Positions 44,048-52,986 of a stretch of 64,000 nt of DNA are shown here, in pieces (the stretch's first letter is position 1; every line of letters starts with the position of its first letter). This DNA is from Candidatus Leptovillus affinis (lineage in GTDB: Bacteria > Chloroflexota > Anaerolineae > Promineifilales > Promineifilaceae). The stretch spans positions 992,001 through 1,056,000 of the forward strand of contig JADIYP010000001.1 of NCBI GenBank assembly GCA_016705235.1. The letters are read 5' to 3'. Below the pieces are notes generated by a model, which made no database searches, was not told the origin of the DNA, and saw only the letters and a list, made by a program, of their open reading frames with translations. A program made the translations under genes and the position numbers.

Positions 44048-45799
44048 TTTAACCTTCTTCATCGCCTGCAAATCCGCTTTCATGCTGGCCAGTTCTTGCC
44101 GCAGGTCGTCGAGTTCGGTGCGTTTGGCTTCCAGTTCGGTGGTGACGTCGTAACGCTTGAAGCCGACGATACGGCCGTCTGGGGTGTGGAACGCGATGAC
44201 CTGGTCGCCGGAAACGGCCGTTAGCGGCGCAGCCAGCGTATCCAACGGCGACACATCGGCCGCCGAGGCCACCTCGCGCGAAACCATGTGCAGGTTTTGC
44301 GCGGCGAAAGCGGGTTCCGCTTCGGCCAGCGGTTTATTGACCATCTCCGCCAGGTTGACGGCGCGGGTCACATTGACCCGGCTCATCATGGCGGCGACGT
44401 TGGCCCCGCTAAACGTGCGCGACAAATTCGCGGCCATCATGCGCGGCGTGGCGAAGTTTTCGGCCGTTACGCCTTTCACAAAACTGTTGTTGCTGTCGAA
44501 ACGGTCGGCCGCGCGCCCCAACAGGCTCATGATCGCCGGTTCGCAGCACAACTGCTTGATACCCTCGAAGAGCAGCGGCAGCAGCGGGACCAGCGACAGC
44601 CAGTGGCTCATGGCCGGGAACGATCCGGCATGGCGGCGGCAGCAGAAGTTGCCGATGCGGATGATTTTGTCGTCGCGCACCGTCAGGCAGGCCAGCACCA
44701 ATTCGTCGTTTTCTTCGTCGGGCGGGCAGGGCGGCAGCAGGTGGTGGCAGAAACATTCCACAATGTATTCGAAGATCAGGTTGATCAATGCCTGGAAGTT
44801 CCGCTGTACGGCGCGGTAATAACCGTTGTAGTTGATGTTGTCGCCTTCCTGCGTGGGTGGTGTGGGCGGGGAACAGGTCAGGTCATCGAGAACGGCCGTG
44901 ATCGCGCAGTGTACATCGTGGCCCAGAGGGTTTTGCTTGAAGAGAGCATACACAAAGCACCAGAAGCGCTCGCAAAGGTTGTGCAGCGCCTGCGCCTGCT
45001 CAAAGTTGAAATCGCCAGGAACCTGCGAGGAAAAGGCGACGCCCAACACCTGGGCAAGTTCCGTTGTGGTGATTTTTTTCAGGGTGATTTGCTGGGTCAT
45101 GAAAGAGGTCAGGCCGGTGAAGCACTGCTGCAAGGGGCCAAAGGGCGTTTTCAGCTTTTCGCGCCAATCGCTGGTGCAGGTTTGCGGGGCCGGGCGCACG
45201 CAGAGGCGGTAGGATTCGTGGATGCGCGTGGGTTCGCAGCTGGCCGTGGGCGCGCGGCTGGTGGTTTTGCTGCCGGTGGTCGCGCCGTTGGTCCCGCAGC
45301 CGCACGATTTTTGCGTGCGCAGCAGCGGCGTGGTGGGGCTGGCCTCTTTTTCCAGATACTTAATGGTGATGCACCAATGCTCTTCAACATCGTCGCAGCG
45401 GCTTTCGCGGCGGGAGCGCCAGGGCACGCACTCTTCTTGCGTGCGGTCGCTGCGGCGGCATTGGCGGATGGCCTCGATGACGTCGAAGGCGTCGGCTTCG
45501 CTAAGCACAATGTCGTTGCCGCAGGGGTCGATGGCGTAGCCGGGGGCCACGGTGACCACGCCGTCGCAGTCGTGGCAGGTTACTTCCAGGCCGCAGACCA
45601 CGCCGACGCCGTGCTGGTAGCGGTTGTGGAGCCGATTTTTAGCCAGGACGTAGTTTTCCAGGCTGTTGAGTTCGGTTTCGGTGAGGAGCTGCCCGGCGAA
45701 GAAACGCGGCCGTTCGGCGCTGACCAATCCGTGACAAACCGGACAGGTGGTGGTTGTTTTTGTCTTTTTGGTGGTTTTTAGTTTGGAGCCTACCATCAT
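44045..45799 (-). CDS. eCIS-associated protein with shared N-terminal module and helical body
   Basis: The 584-residue protein starts with a CPVC zinc-knuckle-like pair and the module ERPRFFAGQLLTETELNSLE, NRLHNRYQHGVGVVCGLEV, VAPGYAIDPCGNDIVL. The remainder is helical with many Cys residues (CHHLLPPCPPDE, CCRRH) and ends in a coiled coil (ELEAKRTELDDLRQELASMK). Function is unknown. The same module in three adjacent genes suggests a common docking site on the baseplate or tail. Two adjacent ATGs are possible; GGAGGAA precedes them. Confidence 0.7.
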   Translation of the reverse strand: MMVGSKLKTTKKTKTTTTCPVCHGLVSAERPRFFAGQLLTETELNSLENYVLAKNRLHNRYQHGVGVVCGLEVTCHDCDGVVTVAPGYAIDPCGNDIVLSEADAFDVIEAIRQCRRSDRTQEECVPWRSRRESRCDDVEEHWCITIKYLEKEASPTTPLLRTQKSCGCGTNGATTGSKTTSRAPTASCEPTRIHESYRLCVRPAPQTCTSDWREKLKTPFGPLQQCFTGLTSFMTQQITLKKITTTELAQVLGVAFSSQVPGDFNFEQAQALHNLCERFWCFVYALFKQNPLGHDVHCAITAVLDDLTCSPPTPPTQEGDNINYNGYYRAVQRNFQALINLIFEYIVECFCHHLLPPCPPDEENDELVLACLTVRDDKIIRIGNFCCRRHAGSFPAMSHWLSLVPLLPLLFEGIKQLCCEPAIMSLLGRAADRFDSNNSFVKGVTAENFATPRMMAANLSRTFSGANVAAMMSRVNVTRAVNLAEMVNKPLAEAEPAFAAQNLHMVSREVASAADVSPLDTLAAPLTAVSGDQVIAFHTPDGRIVGFKRYDVTTELEAKRTELDDLRQELASMKADLQAMKKVK

Positions 45800-45807
45800 T
45801 TCCTCCG

Positions 45808-46611
45808 TTACAGAGTAAGGACTGAGCGCAGCTGCGCCAGTTTCTTTTCGCCGATGCCGGGTACGTTAATTAATTGGGCCAGGGTCTGAAAATTGCCAGC
45901 GTCGGTGCGATGGGCGATGATGGCGGTAGCGATTTCGGGGCCGATGCCGGCAACGGCCGTTAACTCCGCCGCCGTCGCCCGATTGATGTTCACCAACTTG
46001 TCGCCCAGCACAAACCAGCTTTCAAACGTGCCGCCTTCAAGGCCATCGCCAGAGCGGCGGTTGGGCACATACGGCGGCAGGTGGTCGCCGTCTACCGCGC
46101 GTTCTTTCACGTCGCGGATAAAATCACCCTGGACAATGACTCGGTAAACCCGCCCTGTTTCAAAACCGCGGGCCGGGAAAAAGCGCGCGCCGTTGGCCGG
46201 GAGGCCGGGTTCGCCGGCCGGGAAAATTTCTTCAAACCCGCTAAAAGGTTCGCATAAATCTTTGAAGCGCACGCCTTGTAGTTGGAGTTCCTTCTGGTTG
46301 GGCCAGCCTGCGGGCAGCAGTTCGCACCAGCACGCAGTCATGGTTTCCCGGTCCACTTCCTCGACCAGTACGCGGATGCTGTGGCGGTGGATGTCTTCGT
46401 TCCACACGTCGTTGTCGAAGGCGATCAGCAGTCCCATTTCTTTCAGCAGGCCAGGATCGGTGGCTTCGCCGTGTTTCCAGTTGATGTTGCAAATGTGCGT
46501 CAGGTCCGGGTCCAGGCCAGGGTCACCCTTGTCGCCCTTGTCGCCCTTTGTCGCCTTTGTCGCCTTTGTCACCTTTGTCACCTTTGTCACCCTTTTCGCC
46601 ATCAACGCCAT
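45808..46611 (-). CDS. 3' part of a frameshifted collagen-like/HhH protein
   Basis: The reading frame carries GDKGDKGDPG, then a domain starting HICNINWKHGEATDPGLLKE and ending in two helix-hairpin-helix motifs (INRATAAELTAVAGIGPEIA and LINVPGIGEKKLAQL). It has no credible start of its own: the stretch before residue 22 is the collagen repeat read out of frame (VTKVTK). Deleting one G of AAAGGGC near 46544-46549 fuses it in frame to the upstream gene. Double HhH motifs normally bind DNA or serve protein contacts; their role on an extracellular appendage is unknown. Confidence 0.6.
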   Translation of the reverse strand: MALMAKRVTKVTKVTKATKATKGDKGDKGDPGLDPDLTHICNINWKHGEATDPGLLKEMGLLIAFDNDVWNEDIHRHSIRVLVEEVDRETMTACWCELLPAGWPNQKELQLQGVRFKDLCEPFSGFEEIFPAGEPGLPANGARFFPARGFETGRVYRVIVQGDFIRDVKERAVDGDHLPPYVPNRRSGDGLEGGTFESWFVLGDKLVNINRATAAELTAVAGIGPEIATAIIAHRTDAGNFQTLAQLINVPGIGEKKLAQLRSVLTL

Positions 46612-48481
46612 CAGCGCCGGCGGTTCCGGCGGGTCCGGGCGGGCCTTGTTCGCCGGGTTCCCCGGCGTGGCCGCCCTGAGCCAGCAGGCATTGGATCACT
46701 TCGTAGAGCAGGGTGGTGGAAGGCAAGATGTGGCGATCGGTCCAATTGTCCAGCATGACTTCGCCGGGGTTGGCTGTGCCGCTCTCCGGTTCGTCGATGA
46801 TCTGGTTGCCGTAGACGTAATCTTTCACCGTCGCCAGGACAACGCAGTGGTGGCTGTCGTCGGCGCAGGCGGGGCAGGGTTCCAGGATATGTTTGAAGAT
46901 GTCGCCGCAAGCCATTTCCAGCAGCGAGAGGATGGCGACGCCGCCGCACAGCGGGTCGGTGGGCAGGCCGTTGAAGGCGGCGTAGAAGATGCGACCAGAT
47001 TTGGTCAGTTGGAGATTGCGCGGGGCGGGGCCTACGGCCGTGCGCGCCCCCAAATAATCGGGATCACCGGTTTCGATGGCGTGAGTGTCAATCACCTGAA
47101 TCGCCCCCTGGTCGGCGCTGTCGGCGACGAAGGCGTAGAGCCAACGGCCGCCGGACGAAACGACCAGGTCAAGCGGGTGATCCAGCAGGTTGACCGGGCC
47201 GCCGAGCAGCGGGTAGGGCGTGGGGTCGGCGGGGCGCACGGCGAAGATGCGCATGGTTTTGTTGGTCCGGTCGGCGACGAACAGTTTGAGGTCGGCGGTG
47301 GTCTGGGCAATCGCCAGGGCATATGGGGCCGCGCCGGTTACGTCGATGAGCGCCGGAGCGGTGGCCAGATTGGCGGTGTCGTAGACGCCGACATTGGCCG
47401 CGCCGCTGTTGGCGACGAAGAGCAGGCTGTCGTCGGGGGCCAGGGCCAATCCCCAGGGGGCTGCGCCGGTGGCGATGGGGCCGAACCGTTCGGCGGTGGT
47501 GTCGGTGTCGGGGGCGTCCCAGGCCCAGAGTTGGGCTGCGGAGATATTGAGGGCATAGAGACGGCCGTTTCCCGCCACAATCAACTGCACCCCGTCACTG
47601 GCTGCGCCGTCGATGGCCAGGGTGTTCACTTCCGGCGGATTGGCCGTTTCCAGAACGGCCGTGTCCAGCGCCAGCACGCTCACCTCGGTGTCGTTGGCCC
47701 CCTGCGAGATGTAGAGCCGCGAGCCGTCGGGCGAGAGCGCCATGTCCCAGCCGGGCAGCGCGCCGGTGTAAGAAGCCAGCAGGCAGTGATGGTCCTGGTC
47801 GAAGACGTAGAGGGTGAACGGCTCTTCGCTAGTGAGGACAAAAATGCGCTCCCGATCTTCGTCCACGACGACGCGGCTGGCGTGCTGCACGTTGAGGGTG
47901 GTGAGCCAGTCGAGCTTGACGCCTTCGGGATCGGGCACGGCCGTTTCCTCCGGGTCAATCACCAGGTCGAATTCGGTGGTTTCCAGGATGCGGTTGGGCT
48001 GCACGGCCGTGTCGTCGCAGCCGCAGTCGTCGAACAACGCCGGGACCTCCTCGGTCGGGCATTCCACATAACGAATGCAGACTTGCAGGTCATGGGGCTT
48101 GTCGTCGGGTTCGACATCCTTGCCGTACTTTTCCTGCCATAAGGCGCGGAACCGGGCGCGGAAATCGAAATACTGCTCCTGCCGCAGCAGAATTTCCCGG
48201 CCGCAGCAGTCGATGGCCTGACCGGGCTGCACCACCACATATTGGCTGCGGCAGGTGCGGTTAGGGTGCTGAACCACCTTCAGGCCGCACGCCGTCCCCC
48301 AGCCGTGCTGGTATTGGTTGTGCCGCCGGGCTTTGCCCATGTGATAATGCTGCTCGTCCACAAAGTCCCGCTCCACCAGCAGTTTGCCGGTGAAATAATG
48401 ATTGCGGGCCATCTGGTCCAGTTCGCAGGCGACACAGAGTTCAGTAGGTGAATGATCGTTGCAACTTTTACAATTTGCCAT
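46523..48481 (-). CDS. eCIS-associated beta-propeller and collagen-like protein (5' part)
   Basis: This 652-residue protein begins MANCKSCND, then carries the shared module ARNHYFTGKLLVERDFVDEQ, KARRHNQYQHGWGTACGLKV and VVQPGQAIDCCGREILL. Residues about 210-500 hold YVTN-type beta-propeller repeats (WDMALSPDGSRLYISQG, WGLALAPDDSLLFVANS). The C-terminus is collagen-like (GEQGPPGPAG, GDKGDKGDKG) and runs out of frame at GRQGRQG. The start at 48481 is fixed by a strong AAGGAGGT site. The true product is probably about 890 residues including the downstream frame. Confidence 0.75.
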   Translation of the reverse strand: MANCKSCNDHSPTELCVACELDQMARNHYFTGKLLVERDFVDEQHYHMGKARRHNQYQHGWGTACGLKVVQHPNRTCRSQYVVVQPGQAIDCCGREILLRQEQYFDFRARFRALWQEKYGKDVEPDDKPHDLQVCIRYVECPTEEVPALFDDCGCDDTAVQPNRILETTEFDLVIDPEETAVPDPEGVKLDWLTTLNVQHASRVVVDEDRERIFVLTSEEPFTLYVFDQDHHCLLASYTGALPGWDMALSPDGSRLYISQGANDTEVSVLALDTAVLETANPPEVNTLAIDGAASDGVQLIVAGNGRLYALNISAAQLWAWDAPDTDTTAERFGPIATGAAPWGLALAPDDSLLFVANSGAANVGVYDTANLATAPALIDVTGAAPYALAIAQTTADLKLFVADRTNKTMRIFAVRPADPTPYPLLGGPVNLLDHPLDLVVSSGGRWLYAFVADSADQGAIQVIDTHAIETGDPDYLGARTAVGPAPRNLQLTKSGRIFYAAFNGLPTDPLCGGVAILSLLEMACGDIFKHILEPCPACADDSHHCVVLATVKDYVYGNQIIDEPESGTANPGEVMLDNWTDRHILPSTTLLYEVIQCLLAQGGHAGEPGEQGPPGPAGTAGADGVDGEKGDKGDKGDKGDKGDKGRQGRQG

Positions 48482-48496
48482 TGTTGACCTCCTTGA

Positions 48497-48735
48497 GGAG
48501 ATTGGAGACTGGAGATTGGAGACTTCTTGAAGATTAAGAAATAGCGCGGTAGTCGAAGAATATGTCATGCTGAGAGCCTGTGCTGAGGCCGCCGAAGCAT
48601 CCTCCGAAGCATCCCATCTGCTTGGAATAACCAAGTTATGGGGATTCTTCGCTCCGAAGACTCCGCTCAGAATGACAGGCTGATTACCTTGTTATTTTCT
48701 TATTAACTAACAAGTCTCCAGTCTCCAGTCTCTCC
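48497..48735. repeat. Spacer with short-word arms enclosing a TGTCATGCTGAG element
   Basis: Left arm words GGAGATTGGAGACTGGAGAT pair with GTCTCCAGTCTCCAGTCTC on the right. Inside, TGTCATGCTGAG (48563-48574) and CTCAGAATGACA (48666-48677) bound a 115-bp palindromic element. The whole 258-bp gap between 48482 and 48739 has no coding sequence. Confidence 0.7.
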
Positions 48736-48739
48736 ATTG

Positions 48740-50848
48740 TTAATCCAACCGCGTACTAGACCCGATGCGGGCGCGGCGGCCGACTTGCATGGTGGGCGGC
48801 GCGGACTCATTGGCCGATGGACCAAGCAGCGTGTCGTAGCCGAGCGCGCCCTGGCCGGTGGTAACCCCGGCCGGATATTGACCGATGACTGTGTTAATGC
48901 CGACAAATGATTGCACGCCAATCCGCATGCGCGGCTGCACCAGTTCGATGCAGCCCAGGGTATGGGCCGGTTTTGCCAGCTCCACAATACGCGCCAGCGC
49001 GCGCTGCTGCTCGTCGCCATCACCGCCGCAGCGCTGGGGGACGAAGATGGAGAATTGGTGCGCGTAGGCGTGGAACGGGTCGCGCAGCGGGTCGCCGCTG
49101 TCGATGAGCTGGAACTGGCCGATGTGGGCGTGGACGTTGAGCTGCAAGCGGTTAATCACGTCTGCGCCCCAAAGGACGGCGCTGTCGCCCAGCCGCCCCT
49201 GATTGAGAAAAAGCCAGCGGCGCAGCTTAAAATGCTCCAAAATATGCGGCTCGGCGTCGGCGTAGAGGGCGACGTGCAGGCGCAAGCCTTCGGGCGTGCC
49301 GCGCAGGGCGTAGAGGCGGTGGGCTTCGCGCAGCAAGCGCCGCCGTTTGGCGACCGACCAGCCATGATCCAGCGCCAGTCCCAGCCAGCCGGCGAGCCAG
49401 TCCAGAAATTCCACCGGCGTGGCGTCGGGATCAAACAGGGCGGCCATACGGCCGATGACTTGCCCGATGTCGTCGGAAATGTCGTCGAAGATGGACAGGA
49501 AGCGGTCGAGGAAGTCGGCGCTGGTGGGGTCTTCGCGGAAGACGGCGGGCAGGTGGCGCAGGGAAGTGGCGCGCGGGTAATCCAGGCGCAGGCGGCGGAT
49601 AGTGGGCGTGTGGCGCTGATCGCCGCGCAGGGTGAGCCGCAGCCAGAGGTAGCGGGCGGGCGCGCTGCGAATCAGGCAGTCCCATTCGCCGTCGGCGGGG
49701 TGGCTGCGAACCTGGCCGGTTTCCCAGCGGTTTTCGGGCAGCAGGCCGATTTCGTAGGCGGTGCGCGGGGTGTCGGCGGTGAAGGTGTGGACGTGAACGG
49801 CCGTGCCCAATTCCACCCGCCCGTCAACAGCTATCCGGTGCCACTGGCAGCGATAGATTTCGCTGTCCAGGGGGCCGATCAACACCTGCCCTTCTTCAGC
49901 GTAGGCGATGCTGCTTTCCAGGCGCAAGATGTGGCCGGTGCGCGCATCGGCGACGAAGGGGTGGCCTTGCGGGTCGACGGTCAGGGCGCAGCCCTGGCCT
50001 TTGAAGGCGTGGCAGCGGATGGCGGCGGTTTGGGCCTCGTCGTAGAGGTAGAGGCGGCCGGTGACGCCGTCGCAGGCGTAGAGCTGCCCGGCGGGGTCGA
50101 AGGCCAGGGCGATGGGGGCGAAGTCGGGCCGGGCGTCGGCGGGTTGGCTGAGGCGGCGGAGGAAACGGCCGTCTTCATCCAACACCACCACGTCGGGCTG
50201 CCCTTCTTGCACCACGTAAATGTTCCCGGCTTTGTCCAGCGCTAAATGGGTGGGCTGGACGAGCGGCTGGCCGGTGTCGTCGCTCCCATCGTAGGCTTTG
50301 CGCCAACGGCCGTGCGCGTCGAACAGATGGATGAGGCCGTTGGCGCGGTCGGAAATGTAGACCCAACAGCGGGGGGTGACGGCGACGTCGGCGGGCTGCC
50401 AGTCGTAGGACGATTTTCCAAATCGTCCTACAGATGGCCCCCAGATGGCCCGCAGGACGAGGCCCTTCAGGGCGAACTGCTGCACGCGCCGGTTGCCGCT
50501 GTCGACCACGAACAGATCGCCGCGCCGGGAGATGGCGATGGCTGTGGGTTGGTGGAATTGGCGCGGTTTATGGCCTTTGCCGCCGACTGTGGGCAGGCGG
50601 TGGAATTGGTTGTCGCAGGGGTCGAAGCAGCAAATTTTGTGGGCGGCGGCGTCCAGGGTGTAGAGACGGCCGTCTGCATCCAGGGCCATCGAGTTGGGCA
50701 GGGTCAGGCCGCCAAAACTGCCGTCGGCGTCGGTGAGGGGATGCGGGTTGCCGGGTAACGGCCGTAGCTGCATCTCATCACCCACCAGGACGTTGGTGGT
50801 TTCGGCTTGCCAGCCGGTGTATTGGTTGAGGAGGAGGAATTTAGTCAT
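48740..50848 (-). CDS. Tail protein I fused to an NHL-repeat propeller (Afp12-like)
   Basis: The 702-residue protein has an N-terminal NHL beta-propeller (about 30-330; PNSMALDADGRLYTLD, PTAIAISRRGDLFVVDSGNRRVQQF). A baseplate tail-protein-I domain follows (FREDPTSADFLDRFLSIFDD, DWLAGWLGLALDHGWS, RLYALRGTPEGLRLHV). In phage and Afp this protein sits at the baseplate edge and connects fibres. The fusion places a propeller on the baseplate periphery. It follows gpJ as in Afp11-Afp12. The ATG at 50848 is chosen; the extension before it is spacer repeat. Confidence 0.8.
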   Translation of the reverse strand: MTKFLLLNQYTGWQAETTNVLVGDEMQLRPLPGNPHPLTDADGSFGGLTLPNSMALDADGRLYTLDAAAHKICCFDPCDNQFHRLPTVGGKGHKPRQFHQPTAIAISRRGDLFVVDSGNRRVQQFALKGLVLRAIWGPSVGRFGKSSYDWQPADVAVTPRCWVYISDRANGLIHLFDAHGRWRKAYDGSDDTGQPLVQPTHLALDKAGNIYVVQEGQPDVVVLDEDGRFLRRLSQPADARPDFAPIALAFDPAGQLYACDGVTGRLYLYDEAQTAAIRCHAFKGQGCALTVDPQGHPFVADARTGHILRLESSIAYAEEGQVLIGPLDSEIYRCQWHRIAVDGRVELGTAVHVHTFTADTPRTAYEIGLLPENRWETGQVRSHPADGEWDCLIRSAPARYLWLRLTLRGDQRHTPTIRRLRLDYPRATSLRHLPAVFREDPTSADFLDRFLSIFDDISDDIGQVIGRMAALFDPDATPVEFLDWLAGWLGLALDHGWSVAKRRRLLREAHRLYALRGTPEGLRLHVALYADAEPHILEHFKLRRWLFLNQGRLGDSAVLWGADVINRLQLNVHAHIGQFQLIDSGDPLRDPFHAYAHQFSIFVPQRCGGDGDEQQRALARIVELAKPAHTLGCIELVQPRMRIGVQSFVGINTVIGQYPAGVTTGQGALGYDTLLGPSANESAPPTMQVGRRARIGSSTRLD

Positions 50849-50860
50849 GGTTGTTTGGGA

Positions 50861-50925
50861 GATTTGCGATTTACGATTTGCGATTGTCTTCATCACCAAT
50901 CGTAAATCCCAAATCGTAAATCGCT
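50861..50925. repeat. Short-word hairpin spacer (GATTTGCGATTTAC word)
   Basis: GATTTGCGATTTACGATTTG faces CAATCGTAAATCCCAAATCG across a short loop. Identical words recur in the spacers at 57549 and 62208. Confidence 0.85.
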
Positions 50926-50929
50926 AGTC

Positions 50930-52918
50930 TTATCTTGCATAGGCCGCCGTTACGTCATGAGCGTCCGAATACAGCAGGTCGCCGGGGTCCAGGGGGACGT
51001 CGCGGCAGAAGGGTTGGGCTTCGTCGTCGAGCCAGATGACCAGTTGATTGTTGTCGATGCGGTCGACGCCGCTGGTTTGCAAAATGATGCGGTAGACCTC
51101 CGAGTAAAAAATCGTGCGGCCAAATTCCCAGCCCAGGCCATCGTCGCCGCCGCGCAGGGGGTGGAAGAAGGTGGTCAGGGCGTTTTCCACGGCTTGTTTC
51201 ACCTCGGCCAGGTCGGATTGGGGGCGGGCGATGATTTGCGCTTCGATGGCGACCTTGCGGTAGACGGGCGGGACGACATAAACCTCGGTGGTGAGCAGGC
51301 GGTGTTGGTTGAGGCATTGGCAGACGGCCGTTACCGTGCGCGGGCTAGGCATCGGTTTGGCGTCGTCGCTTTCCGGCACGACGATGACGGTGACGACGCC
51401 GGGAATGGTGACGCCGGGAAACTGCGGGTGGACCAGCGGCTGTGCTTTGGCGCGGCGCACGCGCACGCCGGGGGTTTGCATGGCGAAAAATTCAAAATCT
51501 TCGGTGGTGACGGCGCGGTCGCGGCTTTTAATTTCGTAGGGGGCGCGCTGTTTGGCGGCGTCCACGCTCTCTTCGTTGCTGCCGCCGCCGGCGGGGAATA
51601 AATTGGTCACCGAATCGACGTACTGTACGTAGTTTTGGATGTCGGCGATGGCTTCTGTGCCGACGTTGCCGCGCGCGCCGCCGCCGGAGCGGTAGAGGCG
51701 GGCGACGATGTTGCCGTTGGGGTTGGCGGGATTGGCGGTGGGGATACGGCCGTTCAGCCCATCGCCAAACGCAATTTCGCCGGTGGTGGGTTTGAGGGTG
51801 AAGTGCGGCTCGTCAGGGCTGGAAGCGAAAAAGTCGTCCACCTGCTGCCATGCTTTGAAGCCGCTGCCTTCGTCAACTTCCAGTTTGAGGCTGGTGATAG
51901 TGATAAGCTGATCATCCGCACCTTTGACGGTTTCGCTGCGGGCCAGGGGGACGAGGGGCGTGGTGGCCAGGGTGAAGGTTTGGGCGGGACGGCCGTTGCT
52001 GCCCCCCAATACTTCATCGGTAATCGTCACGGCCTGGGTGGCGGCGACGGTGTTGGTGAGGACCATCTCGATCTGCGGCGAGGCTTCATAATAGCTTTTT
52101 ACCAGGCGGCAGCGCAGCCAATAGAGGCTCGTGGGCACGTCGCCGATGACCGCTTTTTTGCTGTCTTTGCCCGGTCCTTTGAAGTAAACGTGGCCGCTGA
52201 CGGTGAAGGCCTGGGTGTCGTCTTTGTCCAGGCTGAGGGCGCGCCATTCTTTGCCGTTCCAAAATTCCCAGGCCAGGGTGGCCGGCGGCGGCAAGACGCC
52301 CAGGTCCAGGGCGCAGGTGTGGCTGTCGGTTTTGGCGGGGTCGTGGATGCGCACGGCCAGGTTGACCTGCTGGTTGGTGAAGGCGACGGGCGAATCGAAG
52401 CCGAGCAGGAGGGCGCTGCCTTCGCGGGCGTAGACGCCGAACGGGTAGTAGAACTGCCCGGCGGCGGCGTTTTGATTGGTGACTACGCTGTAGGAGAAGG
52501 AGTCGTGGGTTTGCACGGCCGTTAACTTGGCCCCCAGCGCCACCAACGCCTCATCGGTCTCGAACAAAATCGGGCCGTCGTCGTCGCTGCCGCCGCTGAC
52601 CTGCGTGCCTTTGGGCACGATTACGCTGTCCAGATCATCACGGGAGAGAGTGAAAGTTAATTCGGCCGTGGCCGGCTGGGCCGGTTTGAGTTCGATACCC
52701 AACAACTGCAAAAATTTAATGTAGTTGCGTTCCGGCACGCGGTTCAGCCGGTAGAGCGTCATTTCCGTCATCCAGGCGAACAGTTGCAGCATGGCAATGC
52801 CCGGATCGCTTTCGTTGTGGTTGGTCCACTCCGGCGCATAGCGCGGAATGAGCGTGGTGGCTTCGGCCAGGATGTCGGCAAAACGCCGGTCGTCTAAGTT
52901 GGGTGCTTGTAATGGCAT
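50930..52918 (-). CDS. Baseplate assembly protein J (Afp11-like)
   Basis: The 662-residue protein begins LDDRRFADILAEATTLIPRY and AMLQLFAWMTEMTLYRLNRV, the conserved start of putative baseplate assembly proteins. A gpJ core with GEIAFGDGLNGRIP, YRSGGGARGNVG and DRAVTTEDFEFFAMQTPGV follows. The baseplate wedge protein forms the ring that triggers sheath contraction. An AGGAG ribosome site precedes it. It lies directly after gp25 in the operon. Confidence 0.9.
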   Translation of the reverse strand: MPLQAPNLDDRRFADILAEATTLIPRYAPEWTNHNESDPGIAMLQLFAWMTEMTLYRLNRVPERNYIKFLQLLGIELKPAQPATAELTFTLSRDDLDSVIVPKGTQVSGGSDDDGPILFETDEALVALGAKLTAVQTHDSFSYSVVTNQNAAAGQFYYPFGVYAREGSALLLGFDSPVAFTNQQVNLAVRIHDPAKTDSHTCALDLGVLPPPATLAWEFWNGKEWRALSLDKDDTQAFTVSGHVYFKGPGKDSKKAVIGDVPTSLYWLRCRLVKSYYEASPQIEMVLTNTVAATQAVTITDEVLGGSNGRPAQTFTLATTPLVPLARSETVKGADDQLITITSLKLEVDEGSGFKAWQQVDDFFASSPDEPHFTLKPTTGEIAFGDGLNGRIPTANPANPNGNIVARLYRSGGGARGNVGTEAIADIQNYVQYVDSVTNLFPAGGGSNEESVDAAKQRAPYEIKSRDRAVTTEDFEFFAMQTPGVRVRRAKAQPLVHPQFPGVTIPGVVTVIVVPESDDAKPMPSPRTVTAVCQCLNQHRLLTTEVYVVPPVYRKVAIEAQIIARPQSDLAEVKQAVENALTTFFHPLRGGDDGLGWEFGRTIFYSEVYRIILQTSGVDRIDNNQLVIWLDDEAQPFCRDVPLDPGDLLYSDAHDVTAAYAR

Positions 52919-52932
52919 GTCAAGCTCCTGAA

Positions 52933-52986
52933 TAGGGATTGGGGGTTGGGGATTAGGGATCGGGGCTGTTCCCCATTCCCTAATCT
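52933..52986. repeat. Short-word hairpin spacer (GGGATTGGGG word)
   Basis: AGGGATTGGGGGTTGGGGAT pairs with TCCCCATTCCCTAATCTC; the loop is CGGGGCTG-like. Confidence 0.7.

Noticed and set aside
44288..45781. Long open frame on the plus strand opposite the 584-residue gene (also 46193-48142 and 59654-61528)
   Set aside because: The frames are antisense shadows in GC-rich sequence with repetitive Gly/Val/Ala/Arg composition, and the minus-strand frames match known families or the shared module.
46523..46611. Programmed -1 frameshift at AAAGGGC
   Set aside because: The heptamer is out of phase with the zero frame (AAA GGG CGA) and the needed shift is +1, so classical -1 slippage does not fit.
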